Shown one piece after another: positions 15,700 through 23,669 of a stretch of DNA of 64,000 nt. Each line of letters opens with the position of its first letter. Position 1 is the stretch's first letter. The position numbers and the translations under genes are program-made. The notes under the pieces were generated by a model. The model had not been told where the DNA came from. It was given only the letters and a program-made list of their open reading frames with translations, and did no database searches. The stretch is from NCBI RefSeq assembly GCF_900101845.1, contig NZ_FNAM01000013.1, positions 62,001-126,000 on the forward strand, given 5' to 3'. The stretch is from Sporomusa acidovorans. GTDB taxonomy: Bacteria > Bacillota > Negativicutes > Sporomusales > Sporomusaceae.

Positions 15700-17928
15700 T
15701 TAATCTTCCTCCATGCTGATGCGGTGGCTATAAGCGTTATAGATTTCGTAACCCTCGTCTTTGGGTGCGTATTCCACCCAATAGGTAATAATACCCGGCT
15801 TAAAACCGGCAACAAAATGGTTGTCCGCCGGACGGAGCAGCTTCCGATTATGCTCTTCGGCATAGCGAATAACCTTTTCGATATTGCCCTCGTCAATCAG
15901 CCGTTCTTCCAGCAGGCGGCGTACCTGCGGACTGATGAAAAGCCGAGGCCCATCCCCTTGCTCCCGGCCATCCTGATAAAATTCTTGGAGTAAATCCCTT
16001 TTCAAAATCCGGCGATTCTCCTCCTGCTGTCTTAAGCCTGGCGCGGGCCGGCAGGCTGTTTCCGGCGTATCTTGGCCGAAAATTACATCAAAAATATGGT
16101 AAGTCGGTTTGCCGGCGCTAACAAAATAATTGCGGCAAACGGTACAGTAAGCCACATAATCCAAGGGACTTTCACTGATTCTTTCCGCAACTGCCTTCAA
16201 GGCGGCCTCCTTATTCTCACAGAAAACTAACCCGCTGTAACCACAGCATTTGGTCTTTTCCCGGCTATATGCCAGTTCCTCGACTTGATAGCCGGCTTCC
16301 TGCAAAATCCGGCGTACAGCATCTTGAATTTCTTTTTCATAGCGGACCGTACAGCTGTCGTGTACAGCTACCGTATGTGGTTCTCTTTCGGCCTGAGGCA
16401 AACCGTATTCGGCAAAAACCTCCCAAAGAAGTTTCACCCGCATTAACGGCTCAGCCGCTTTAAACTGTTGATAGCAGGTTGTACAGCCTACGATCATGAT
16501 CGGTTTGCCCATCCGTGACCATTTCGTCAAAAGTTCGGACATGGTTTTCTCAAAAAGCTTTGACTGACCTGCCCACTCAGCCGGAGCGCCGCAGCAGCCC
16601 AAAAATATCCCGACACTATCCAGCTTGTCCTGCAAATACCGATAAGCCGGCCCGATATATTCCGGCATGGTGGCAGCCATTTGGCAACCCGGAAAAAACA
16701 GATACCTGCTTTCTTCCAGGCCTGACCGGTGGCGGCACAAGCTGAATTCATCGCTATTGGAAAAAAGCATATCCCGAACCGGAAGATCAATATTCGATGT
16801 TTCAACCTTTCCCACTGCCTTCTCCCCGCCGGACAGCGGCAGGGCATTCGGGCAAATATCCTTGCACAAGCCGCACAACGTACAGTCTGTTTCTTCCTTT
16901 TTATCTGTACCGCCTCCCATAACAGGCGCGGTATCGGCAATCTCTTTGATATAGGATTTTGTAAATTTACCAAAACGTTCCGCCAGCTTGCACTCTCGGA
17001 TACAGCTCGTACAATGGCAGTCCAGACAGCGCTCAGCTTCTGTTAAACACTCGTCTCTGGTATATGTACTTTTCACTGCGCGAGCTTTTTTCCCCATACC
17101 CTGCAGTGAGACTTTCAGTTGACTTTGATAATATCCTTCTCCATAGCGGGCCGCCGTAAACGATTTATTTTTCAAATATCTGTCCAGGGAAACAGCTGCC
17201 CTGCGACCGTCGGCAATAGACTGGACGATCGAGTAAGGCCCGTCTTCCCTTAACATGCTGCCACCCGCAAAAACCTTGGGATTAGCGGTCTGCAATGTTT
17301 TTCGGTCAATACGAGTGTCGCTTAAAGTTTTGTCCCCGCTCAGATAGACACCGTCATACTCCTCCAGGATCTGTGCCATAGAAATATCCCCGCCTATTTC
17401 GGTATGAAACCGGAATTCAATAGGCAGCGCCGTAAGCGGGGCTAAATCCACGGCTATATCTTCAGCACTGACATTCGCTGCCGTACAAGCCCTGCCACCT
17501 AAATTCCCGGTCTTTTCAAAAATAGTAAGGGCAAAACCTTTTTCGTATAAAGCCCAGGCAGCAGCCAACGCGCCCATTCCTCCGCCGATAAGCGCAATTT
17601 TCTTTCTGATTTGCATTTCAGGAACAATCCGTGGCACAGAGAATGTCGCGTTAGCCGCAACAGCCTTTTCCAACAAGTTAATCGCAACGCCCTCGTCAAG
17701 TTCTTTTCTTTGACAGGCATTCTCGCAGGGGGCCGAACAAGCTTTGGCCACAAGCCGGGGAAAATAGCTATACTTTTGAAATAACTCGGCCGCCCCGTCA
17801 AAATCATCTTTTTTGATAAGGTTTATCAGCATACGCACCGGCAAGTGCAACGGACAAGCCGCCTGGCAAGACGGTGCATGCTCGGCCATACATTGAGCCT
17901 CGGTTTTCTTAATTAGATTTGAATTCAT
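15700..17928 (-). CDS. FAD/Fe-S oxidoreductase fused to CCG domains (GltD-HdrD-like)
   Basis: The 742-residue protein combines four parts. Residues 1-105 form a GltD-like Fe-S domain (CQAACPLHLPVRML and CSAPCENACQR). About 110-280 form a shortened FAD domain (KIALIGGGMGALAAAWAL and VFAGGSMLREDGPYS), lacking much of the NADPH subdomain. About 295-365 are Fe-S motifs (CLDCHCTSCIREC and CTLCGLCKDICPN). About 415-600 are two CCG-type cluster modules (FPGCQMAAT, FLGCCGAPAEWA, CTTCYQQF, then CCGYSGLVF and YCTVCRNYF). CCG modules in HdrB/HdrD bind noncubane clusters that reduce disulfides (family knowledge). A disulfide-reducing enzyme beside a lipoyl protein suggests that the lipoyl disulfide is its substrate (inference). 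No partner HdrA, HdrC or membrane subunit is encoded nearby. Confidence 0.8.
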   Translation of the reverse strand: MNSNLIKKTEAQCMAEHAPSCQAACPLHLPVRMLINLIKKDDFDGAAELFQKYSYFPRLVAKACSAPCENACQRKELDEGVAINLLEKAVAANATFSVPRIVPEMQIRKKIALIGGGMGALAAAWALYEKGFALTIFEKTGNLGGRACTAANVSAEDIAVDLAPLTALPIEFRFHTEIGGDISMAQILEEYDGVYLSGDKTLSDTRIDRKTLQTANPKVFAGGSMLREDGPYSIVQSIADGRRAAVSLDRYLKNKSFTAARYGEGYYQSQLKVSLQGMGKKARAVKSTYTRDECLTEAERCLDCHCTSCIRECKLAERFGKFTKSYIKEIADTAPVMGGGTDKKEETDCTLCGLCKDICPNALPLSGGEKAVGKVETSNIDLPVRDMLFSNSDEFSLCRHRSGLEESRYLFFPGCQMAATMPEYIGPAYRYLQDKLDSVGIFLGCCGAPAEWAGQSKLFEKTMSELLTKWSRMGKPIMIVGCTTCYQQFKAAEPLMRVKLLWEVFAEYGLPQAEREPHTVAVHDSCTVRYEKEIQDAVRRILQEAGYQVEELAYSREKTKCCGYSGLVFCENKEAALKAVAERISESPLDYVAYCTVCRNYFVSAGKPTYHIFDVIFGQDTPETACRPAPGLRQQEENRRILKRDLLQEFYQDGREQGDGPRLFISPQVRRLLEERLIDEGNIEKVIRYAEEHNRKLLRPADNHFVAGFKPGIITYWVEYAPKDEGYEIYNAYSHRISMEED

Positions 17929-17947
17929 TTATCCTCCTGAAAATGCT

Positions 17948-18241
17948 CTAACATTCTGTTTCGATATAACCTAAAATATCCCCAAATTTAAAGGTATCAC
18001 CGTCTTCCAAGCAAATTTTCTCGATCATTCCGGAACAGGGGGCGGATATTTGAATCGTGGTTTTTTGGACTTCCCCCTCACAGATGGGTTCCCCCTCTTC
18101 CACCCAATCATCAAGCTCCGCCAGCCAAAAGATCAGGCCTTCCTTCTCCTGCATATCCAGCGGTATTTTTTCACACTCACAAGCATATTTTCCGGTGACT
18201 TTGCTAGCCAGTTCCGGAACTTTTATCGCCACTCTTGACAT
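17948..18241 (-). CDS. Stand-alone lipoyl-domain protein
   Basis: A 97-residue protein made only of a biotinyl/lipoyl domain. It starts like dihydrolipoamide acyltransferases (VAIKVPELASK), carries the acceptor lysine Lys60 in GEVQKTTIQISAPCSG and ends with GDTFKFGDILGYIE. It has additional cysteines near 21-23 (CEC), at 54 and at 74, which is unusual for E2 lipoyl domains. It lies in an operon with a disulfide-reductase-like enzyme and lplA. No dehydrogenase E1/E2/E3 or glycine-cleavage gene is present, so it acts as a carrier for something else. Dihydrolipoyl dithiols bind trivalent arsenic strongly, and an arsenical carrier is one possibility (inference). Confidence 0.85.
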   Translation of the reverse strand: MSRVAIKVPELASKVTGKYACECEKIPLDMQEKEGLIFWLAELDDWVEEGEPICEGEVQKTTIQISAPCSGMIEKICLEDGDTFKFGDILGYIETEC

Positions 18242-18254
18242 TCATAGTCCTCCT

Positions 18255-18848
18255 TTACTCGCTTTCGCAATAAAACGGACATTGTCTGCGCTTGCATTCT
18301 TTATTGCGCGAACTGTGCCGACACTGAATCGTATCACAATCCGCCAAATTAACTCCCAGGTGTTCCCGGCTGAAAGCTGAGGCATATTGCAGCGCTAAAT
18401 ATGTATTGCGTTTGCAGCAGCGCGGCCCGTTTATTTTAGCCATTTCCAGCAGACTTTCAGCCGTACCGAGGTTAACTAGGGACCAGGTCTCCACCGAATA
18501 AGGCGTGGTATCGGTCAGTACACTGGCATAGATACCAATGCCGATTGCCGCACCGCAGGCGCCATACAAACCACAAAATTTTCCCAGCACATTTTGGGAA
18601 CGGCTTTGGGCTTTTTCCAGGAGTTTCGCCAGATCATCGGCTGGCCGCCCCTGTATCCGGCAGGCTGCCGTGAGCAGTACTGCCGGCACCAGATAATGGT
18701 GCTCCTGACAATGCATGTTGAATTCCGAATGTTTCATCAGACTTTCGGCCATCGCCAACGGAGTCTTAACCAAAGATTCCCGGAAATACTGCAGGCATTG
18801 CGCTGTAATATAGCCATATAGATCAAATTTTTTTGACTGTTCTTCCAT
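18255..18848 (-). CDS. DUF5714 protein
   Basis: First gene of the Trs/lipoyl operon. The start is the ATG at 18848, six bases after AAAGGAAG; the open frame further upstream is leader DNA. The 197-residue product has the DUF5714 features: HCQEHHYLVPAVLLTA, GKFCGLYGACGAAIGIGI and NGPRCCKRNTYLAL. It ends with a Cys-rich tail (CDTIQCRHSSRNKECKRRQC) that could bind a metal or Fe-S cluster. Function unknown. Two decayed copies of the same tail are found beside promoter modules E and F (25500-25541 and 28723-28920). Confidence 0.75.
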   Translation of the reverse strand: MEEQSKKFDLYGYITAQCLQYFRESLVKTPLAMAESLMKHSEFNMHCQEHHYLVPAVLLTAACRIQGRPADDLAKLLEKAQSRSQNVLGKFCGLYGACGAAIGIGIYASVLTDTTPYSVETWSLVNLGTAESLLEMAKINGPRCCKRNTYLALQYASAFSREHLGVNLADCDTIQCRHSSRNKECKRRQCPFYCESE

Positions 18849-18903
18849 AAAGAACTTCCTTTCATTTAGTTTTAGACAAAACTTTATCCAATTTACTAAA
18901 ATA

Positions 18904-18935
18904 TCAATTGCTAAATTTTTAAAAATTGCAATTCT
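18904..18935 (-). promoter_or_regulatory. Operator D' (second dyad)
   Basis: Half-sites TTGCTA (18908-18913) and TTGCAA (18926-18931), 12 bases apart, between leader hairpin D and the DUF5714 start. Centre-to-centre distance to operator D is 118 bp. Confidence 0.65.
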
Positions 18936-18945
18936 TAAATCTAAA

Positions 18946-18986
18946 ATATATGGCAAAACTGCCGATGTTACAGTTCTGCCATATAT
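18946..18986 (-). terminator. Leader hairpin D (attenuator-like)
   Basis: An extended stem of about 16 base pairs (ATATATGGCA outer part, AACTG/CAGTT inner part) with one mismatch. On the minus strand the outer arm ends in ATATATTTTAG, a modest U-tract. It lies in the leader between promoter D and the DUF5714 operon. Confidence 0.6.
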
Positions 18987-18995
18987 TTCACACTA

Positions 18996-19056
18996 CTATT
19001 TCAGTATATAGCAGCGCGCTTATAGCTGCAAGTATAAAACAGTTTGCAATTATAAG
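18996..19056 (-). promoter_or_regulatory. Promoter/operator D for the DUF5714-lipoyl-Trs-lplA operon
   Basis: On the minus strand TTGCAG (19031-19026), 17 bases, TATACT (19008-19003). The dyad 19019-19056 pairs CTTATAGCTGCAA with TTGCAATTATAAG, two mismatches, half-sites 12 bases apart. Confidence 0.75.
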
Positions 19057-19116
19057 TGTTTAATTTTGATTAATATGTGCTCCTCCACTAGTCTTAACTA
19101 ACACCGAGCAATAAAT

Positions 19117-20115
19117 TTATTTACCGGCAAACATGACAGACGGACCCTTAACCACTTTCCACCCGGTTTCTTCAAAGGCATCCCTGCGTTCTGCCACAGT
19201 CGCACCGATGATGGTATCGGCTTTGGTGTCACGCGGATTAGAACCGGATTCGGCCCAGGAAAGGTTGCAGCCGGTTACACCGCCAAGAATAGAATGATCA
19301 CCGGCATGCCAGGGAATTTCATAGCCGAAAAATACGCGGGTTGCCGCCATGCGAAGGGCCTGTGCCAGCTTATCCAGAATGCCCAAACTATTAAGCGGTG
19401 ATGTCGGAATGGGAAGTCGGCGGCCGCAGCCGGTATGAACTGGTTTAATTTCATCACGGAGAAATACGGCTCGGTTTACAATTTCGGTCAGAGGATGTTC
19501 CGGACCGCAAGGTTCAATGCAAGTTCCGACTTTGAGACCATTGCGTTTAGCTGCTAGCATGGTTTCTTGGCGAATCGCCGGATCGATTCCGGTTGTTTCC
19601 CCTTCTCCCATGCGCCATACATGATAAATACCGGCATACCCGGCTTCTTTTAATTGTTTTGCTTCCGCATCGCCAAAATCACCTACATTAGCAACCAGGA
19701 TTGATTCTGGTTTAAGTCTCTTGCGAACTGCCCGGGAAACTTCGAGAAAGAGCTCAAACGGATAGTCCGCTGTAATCATGAGATAGATCGCATTGGCGCC
19801 ATCTGTTTCAAAACGCAAAGCGCGTTCAACAATTTCTGCGGTAGAATAACGCTTTTCTTCAGGAAATACATTGTTGACCGGAGCAAATGAACAAAACTGG
19901 CAATTTTTTGAGCAAGGCCCCGCATTTACACCGACTTGGGCATGGACTTCCGCCATCCCGCCGGAAGATTCCATAGCGATCTTCCGGGCTGCCTGCCAAA
20001 TAGCAAATGCCTCACGGGATTCCGGGTCTTGCTGCAACAAAAGCAGCAGTTCGTCACTGGTGATTTTTGTACCGTCAATCGCTTGATTGAGAATTTGTTC
20101 AACCTCTTGATTCAT
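19117..20115 (-). CDS. Radical SAM protein of the BioB/HydE/LipS-like class
   Basis: The 332-residue protein has CX3CX2C in PCSKNCQFCSF (Cys68, Cys72, Cys75) within a BioB-like TIM barrel (segments RALRFETDGANAIYLM, VGTCIEPCGPEH, PTSPLNSLGILDKLAQAL). Extra cysteines occur after the barrel (GVTGCNLSWAESG). BioB-like enzymes include biotin synthase, HydE, methylornithine synthase and the two-part lipoyl synthases LipS1/LipS2 of archaea and sHdr bacteria. A lipoyl-related sulfur insertion is attractive given the lipoyl protein next door but is not shown. It is the last gene of the second transporter operon. Confidence 0.75.
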   Translation of the reverse strand: MNQEVEQILNQAIDGTKITSDELLLLLQQDPESREAFAIWQAARKIAMESSGGMAEVHAQVGVNAGPCSKNCQFCSFAPVNNVFPEEKRYSTAEIVERALRFETDGANAIYLMITADYPFELFLEVSRAVRKRLKPESILVANVGDFGDAEAKQLKEAGYAGIYHVWRMGEGETTGIDPAIRQETMLAAKRNGLKVGTCIEPCGPEHPLTEIVNRAVFLRDEIKPVHTGCGRRLPIPTSPLNSLGILDKLAQALRMAATRVFFGYEIPWHAGDHSILGGVTGCNLSWAESGSNPRDTKADTIIGATVAERRDAFEETGWKVVKGPSVMFAGK

Positions 20116-20174
20116 ATAGAACCCACCCCATCAAATTTTATAAAAATAGGCCTGTTTTTCAAAAGCAAAAGCAT

Positions 20175-20957
20175 TTAATCTATGCTTACGCCCAGCGCAT
20201 CCAGCATGATTTTTTTGTAGCGAAAAAAGATATCGTCATTTCTGCGGCGCGGCTTGGGGATATCAATAGCAATGATCCTTTGAAATTGTCCGGGATTTGC
20301 CGACATAATAACCACACGGTCTCCAAGATAAATGGCTTCATCAATGTCATGGGTAACAAAAAGCAGCGTCATTTTCCGTTCGTTCCAAATGCGTAAAATC
20401 TCATCCTGCATGCTCATGCGGGTCAAGGCATCAAGCGCGCCCAGCGGTTCATCCAAAAGCAAAGCTTTCGGATGATTTACAAGGGCACGCGCAAGTGCTA
20501 CACGTTGCGCCATCCCGCCGGAAAGTTGATGGGGAAAAGCATTTTTGAACGGAGTCAAGCCCACAAGCTCGATATATTCGTCAACATCGGCGGCATGTTC
20601 TTTAAGAATACCGCGTGCTTCAAGACCGGTAGCGACATTGTGCCATACATCCTTCCACGGAAACAGCGTTGGATTTTGAAAGGCAAAACCGCGTGTAAAA
20701 TGGGGCCCGGTGATACGTTCGCCGTCGATGTACAGTTCGCCGCCGTTTGGGTTTTCGAGTCCCGAAACCAGCCGCAAGAGTGTGGATTTGCCACAGCCGC
20801 TGGGGCCGATGATCGTAATCAATTCACCGGCTTTGATTTCAAGATTGATATTCTGGAGAGCCTTTACTTCGGTGTTTTTTGCGTCAATAAATGTTTTGGA
20901 AACATTGCGGATGGAAATTTCCCCATGTACGCCGGATGCTTGTTTTGCTTCTACCAC
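20175..20957 (-). CDS. ABC transporter ATP-binding protein, SsuB-like (second importer)
   Basis: The 260-residue ATPase has Walker A GPSGCGKST, signature LSGGMAQR, Walker B ALLLDEP and the LFVTHDIDEA switch. The start overlaps the permease stop by seven bases. It pairs with the permease and the Cys-rich binding protein upstream and is 59 bases from the radical SAM gene. It differs clearly from the ATPase at 1016-1771, so the two importers are paralogous rather than a recent copy. Confidence 0.92.
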   Translation of the reverse strand: MVEAKQASGVHGEISIRNVSKTFIDAKNTEVKALQNINLEIKAGELITIIGPSGCGKSTLLRLVSGLENPNGGELYIDGERITGPHFTRGFAFQNPTLFPWKDVWHNVATGLEARGILKEHAADVDEYIELVGLTPFKNAFPHQLSGGMAQRVALARALVNHPKALLLDEPLGALDALTRMSMQDEILRIWNERKMTLLFVTHDIDEAIYLGDRVVIMSANPGQFQRIIAIDIPKPRRRNDDIFFRYKKIMLDALGVSID

Positions 20958-21970
20958 TTTACCGTTCCTTTCTGCCAGATCAAAACCCGGTCACGCACTT
21001 TGAACAGGAGTGATGTGCAGCCGGAACACATGAACGCGCTGATGCCAAGGGCTGCATAGAGTTTGTAGTATTCAGCCCAGCCTTGCGCCCAGTTAATATA
21101 CCAGCCGAGGCCGGCTTTTACGCCAAGCATTTCGGCGGCAATGAGGGTGGCAAAAGCGCCGCCGAGGCCCATAAACATCCCCACAAATATGGTGGGAGCC
21201 GCACCGGGAAGGGCAATTTTTAAAAGTTGATAGCGCTCATCCGCCCCCAATGTACGGGCAATTTCAAAATAGGATTTATTGATGTTGCAGACACCCGAGC
21301 AGGTCATAACTGTAACCGGGAACCAGACCGATAAGGCAATAAGGAACACGCTGCCGGAAAAGCTGGTCGGAAAAGCCACCAGTATGACAGGAATCCAAGC
21401 GGTAGCCGGGATCGGTCCGATAATGCGAACGACAGGATTCAGCCAATAGCCGAATTTCCGGTACCATCCCATCATTAAGCCACTGGGAATGCCCAGCGCC
21501 ATACCGATGAAGTAACCGAGAACGAGCAGCCGCAGGGAATAGGCAACGCTTTTTAGAAGAACCTTCCAGTCAGTGACATACGCTTCCAAGATCTTTGCCA
21601 GCGACGGAAAAAACGGTAATGGCAGCCAAGCTTCTTTTAACGTAATGATTTCATAGATAAGCGTTAACAGAATGACGACAGTAATAAACAACGAGTAATA
21701 GGAAAGTTTTTCACACCATTTCGGCTTAACATTTGCGCTAATAGCGCAAACTGCGAATACGAGCGTGAGGCAAGAAATGAGCATCGTATAGTAGTCGGCA
21801 TGAACCGGTTGTTGGTTAGGCATTTCCATATGGACGCCCAGTGTGATAACTAGTGCCAAAACCGGCGCCCACAAGGCGCATTGTTTTTTTAAAGTTTGCC
21901 TAGTCCCTGAAGCTAAAAGCTGCTCTGCGAATATGGGCCTTGCTGTAAATTGTTTTTTTAGAGTTTCCAT
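20951..21970 (-). CDS. ABC transporter permease, SsuC-like (second importer)
   Basis: The 339-residue membrane protein is longer than usual SsuC because of an N-terminal extension of about 30 hydrophilic residues and two additional hydrophobic segments (near 33-45 and 62-78). The BPD_transp_1 core starts near residue 130, with the coupling-loop region EIARTLGADERYQLLKIALP and the helix FVGMFMGLGGAFATLIAAEM. It is transcribed between the binding protein and the ATPase. Confidence 0.9.
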   Translation of the reverse strand: METLKKQFTARPIFAEQLLASGTRQTLKKQCALWAPVLALVITLGVHMEMPNQQPVHADYYTMLISCLTLVFAVCAISANVKPKWCEKLSYYSLFITVVILLTLIYEIITLKEAWLPLPFFPSLAKILEAYVTDWKVLLKSVAYSLRLLVLGYFIGMALGIPSGLMMGWYRKFGYWLNPVVRIIGPIPATAWIPVILVAFPTSFSGSVFLIALSVWFPVTVMTCSGVCNINKSYFEIARTLGADERYQLLKIALPGAAPTIFVGMFMGLGGAFATLIAAEMLGVKAGLGWYINWAQGWAEYYKLYAALGISAFMCSGCTSLLFKVRDRVLIWQKGTVKW

Positions 21971-21993
21971 AGCACTTACTCCAAATATAAACT

Positions 21994-22989
21994 TTATTCC
22001 AGAATTTTATAAGATTTTTGAATCAGTTCTTCCGGATTTGTTGCTGCGTCAAATATGCCGGCTTCTTTAAAGATTTTGACATGCCATTTCCAGTCCTTTA
22101 ACCCGCGCGCCGGATCGGAAAACCATTGATATGCTTTGATAAGCTGTGCATTCAGTTCAGGCGAACCGCCGGTGTATTTTTTTTCAACCATCATCTTGGC
22201 AACTTCATCCGGTTGTGTTTTGCATAATTCGCCGCCGGTTTTGAAAAATGCCTGAATGTTTTTCGCCACTTCCGGTTCTTCTCTAACGACTTTGCCGTTA
22301 ACACCTACAAAGCAGCAAGTATAATTTTTGTAGGGAGACATGGTTGTATTGCTCCATATAATTTTTGCTTTACCTTCATTTACAGGAATCTGCGGAAACG
22401 GATCCCATGTGCCAAAGCAATCGATTTCTCCTTTATCCATTGCGGTCTGTAGTTGGGGCGGCGGATAAACCTTCCATTCAACGTCGTTTTTCGGATCAAT
22501 ACCATGCTGTTTAAGTTCATTGCTGATATAAGCCATAAATGGCCCTCCCATGGCGTCTACTCCAACTCTTTTCCCTTTGAGATCAGCGGCACTATTAATG
22601 GGAGAATTAAGCGGAGCACACGCTTGAATACAACCAGTGTGAGCGGAATCGATTAATACAAGATCCATTCCCTGCTCAATTCCTTTGAAGCTACCAGGGG
22701 ACGAAAGAACAGCATCTACTTTACCGGTAGAAAGCATTTCAGCAGTATTTTTTGATCCCATAAGTACGAGTTCAACTTTGATACCAAGTTTCTCTGCAAC
22801 CTTGTTTTCGTAAGCGGCAAAGATGGGCGCTTCACAGGTACCGCCCCAGTACCCAATTTTATAAACCCGTTCCGTTTTCTTGTTTTTGTCTTGGTCTGCG
22901 GCGGTTTTCTGGCTGCTGCCACAGCCAGTCATGACGAAAACTGTCGTTACTATGAATGCGAGCAAAAAAGCAATCAATTTTTTATTCAT
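21994..22989 (-). CDS. Cysteine-rich ABC substrate-binding lipoprotein, SsuA/NrtA-like
   Basis: The 331-residue protein has a lipoprotein signal (lipobox VMTGC) and an SsuA/NMT1-like fold (YKIGYWGGTCEAP start, SAADLKGKRVGVDAMGGPF hinge). Besides the lipobox Cys there are seven cysteines: in GGTCEAP, HTGCIQAC (two), EIDCFGT, YTCCFVG (two) and GELCKT. Some lie in loops that form the ligand cleft in related proteins, so the ligand may bind through thiols or the Cys residues form disulfides. This is unusual compared with the paralogue at 2633-3610, which has one. The ligand could be a soft metalloid compound or a thiol (inference). Confidence 0.88.
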   Translation of the reverse strand: MNKKLIAFLLAFIVTTVFVMTGCGSSQKTAADQDKNKKTERVYKIGYWGGTCEAPIFAAYENKVAEKLGIKVELVLMGSKNTAEMLSTGKVDAVLSSPGSFKGIEQGMDLVLIDSAHTGCIQACAPLNSPINSAADLKGKRVGVDAMGGPFMAYISNELKQHGIDPKNDVEWKVYPPPQLQTAMDKGEIDCFGTWDPFPQIPVNEGKAKIIWSNTTMSPYKNYTCCFVGVNGKVVREEPEVAKNIQAFFKTGGELCKTQPDEVAKMMVEKKYTGGSPELNAQLIKAYQWFSDPARGLKDWKWHVKIFKEAGIFDAATNPEELIQKSYKILE

Positions 22990-23006
22990 GTGGACCTCCT
23001 CCTTTT

Positions 23007-23669
23007 TTAGCGGACATGATGTAAAATACCGTCCGCCAAATGATATTCACAATCCGTCTTGGCAGCAAGAGAGCGGTCATGCGTGACAATCACAACAGCA
23101 GTTCCGTTTTCTCCTGCTTTAAAGAGGGAAGATGTGACGATTTGCGATACTGTAGGATCAAGATCATTTGTCGGCTCATCGGCCAGCAGGATATCCGGTT
23201 CCATAACAAGCGCCCTGGCAAGGGCAACACGACGCATTTGTCCAATACTGAGCTGTTCCGGTTTATAGTCCAGGCGCTTGCCCATATCAAAAGTGTCCAG
23301 AAGGGCAATAGCTCTTTTTCGCATATCGTTTTTGCCGGCAAAGGCAGGACAGACAAGGATATTTTCAAGAGCAGTCAAAGAACCAACCAGGCGCGGTGTT
23401 TGAAAAAGATAGCCAAAGCGCGCGGCACGAATTCTGGAAAGCTCAGCAATGCCGGTATCGGCAATCTCCTTGCCGTTAATTAAGATACTCCCGGAAGTTT
23501 GCTTTTGCAGCAACCCCATAATGGAGAGCAGGGTAGTTTTCCCCTCGCCGGAATTGCCGGTGATAGACGTGGTTGTCCCTGCCGCAGCAATAAAATCAAT
23601 GCCTTTGAGAATGTCAGCTTTCCCAAATGATTTATGGATAGCATTGAGTTCAATCCGTATTTTGTTCAT
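23007..23669 (-). CDS. ABC ATPase, LolD/MacB-like
   Basis: This is the ATPase partner of the FtsX-like permease upstream. The start is the ATG at 23669, which overlaps the permease stop (TGATG), giving 220 residues; the longer open frame is not used. Motifs: GNSGEGKTTLL (Walker A with Glu for Cys), LSIGQMRRVALARAL (signature) and ILLADEPTNDLDP. Such pairs power export, lipoprotein release or mechanotransmission across the envelope. It precedes the binding protein gene by 17 bases, so exporter and importer are cotranscribed. Confidence 0.9.
   Translation of the reverse strand: MNKIRIELNAIHKSFGKADILKGIDFIAAAGTTTSITGNSGEGKTTLLSIMGLLQKQTSGSILINGKEIADTGIAELSRIRAARFGYLFQTPRLVGSLTALENILVCPAFAGKNDMRKRAIALLDTFDMGKRLDYKPEQLSIGQMRRVALARALVMEPDILLADEPTNDLDPTVSQIVTSSLFKAGENGTAVVIVTHDRSLAAKTDCEYHLADGILHHVR

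Noticed and set aside
15700-18241. sHdr sulfur-oxidation system
   Set aside because: Lipoyl protein and disulfide-reductase modules are similar in kind, but hdrA, hdrB, hdrC and the tusA/dsrE genes are absent.
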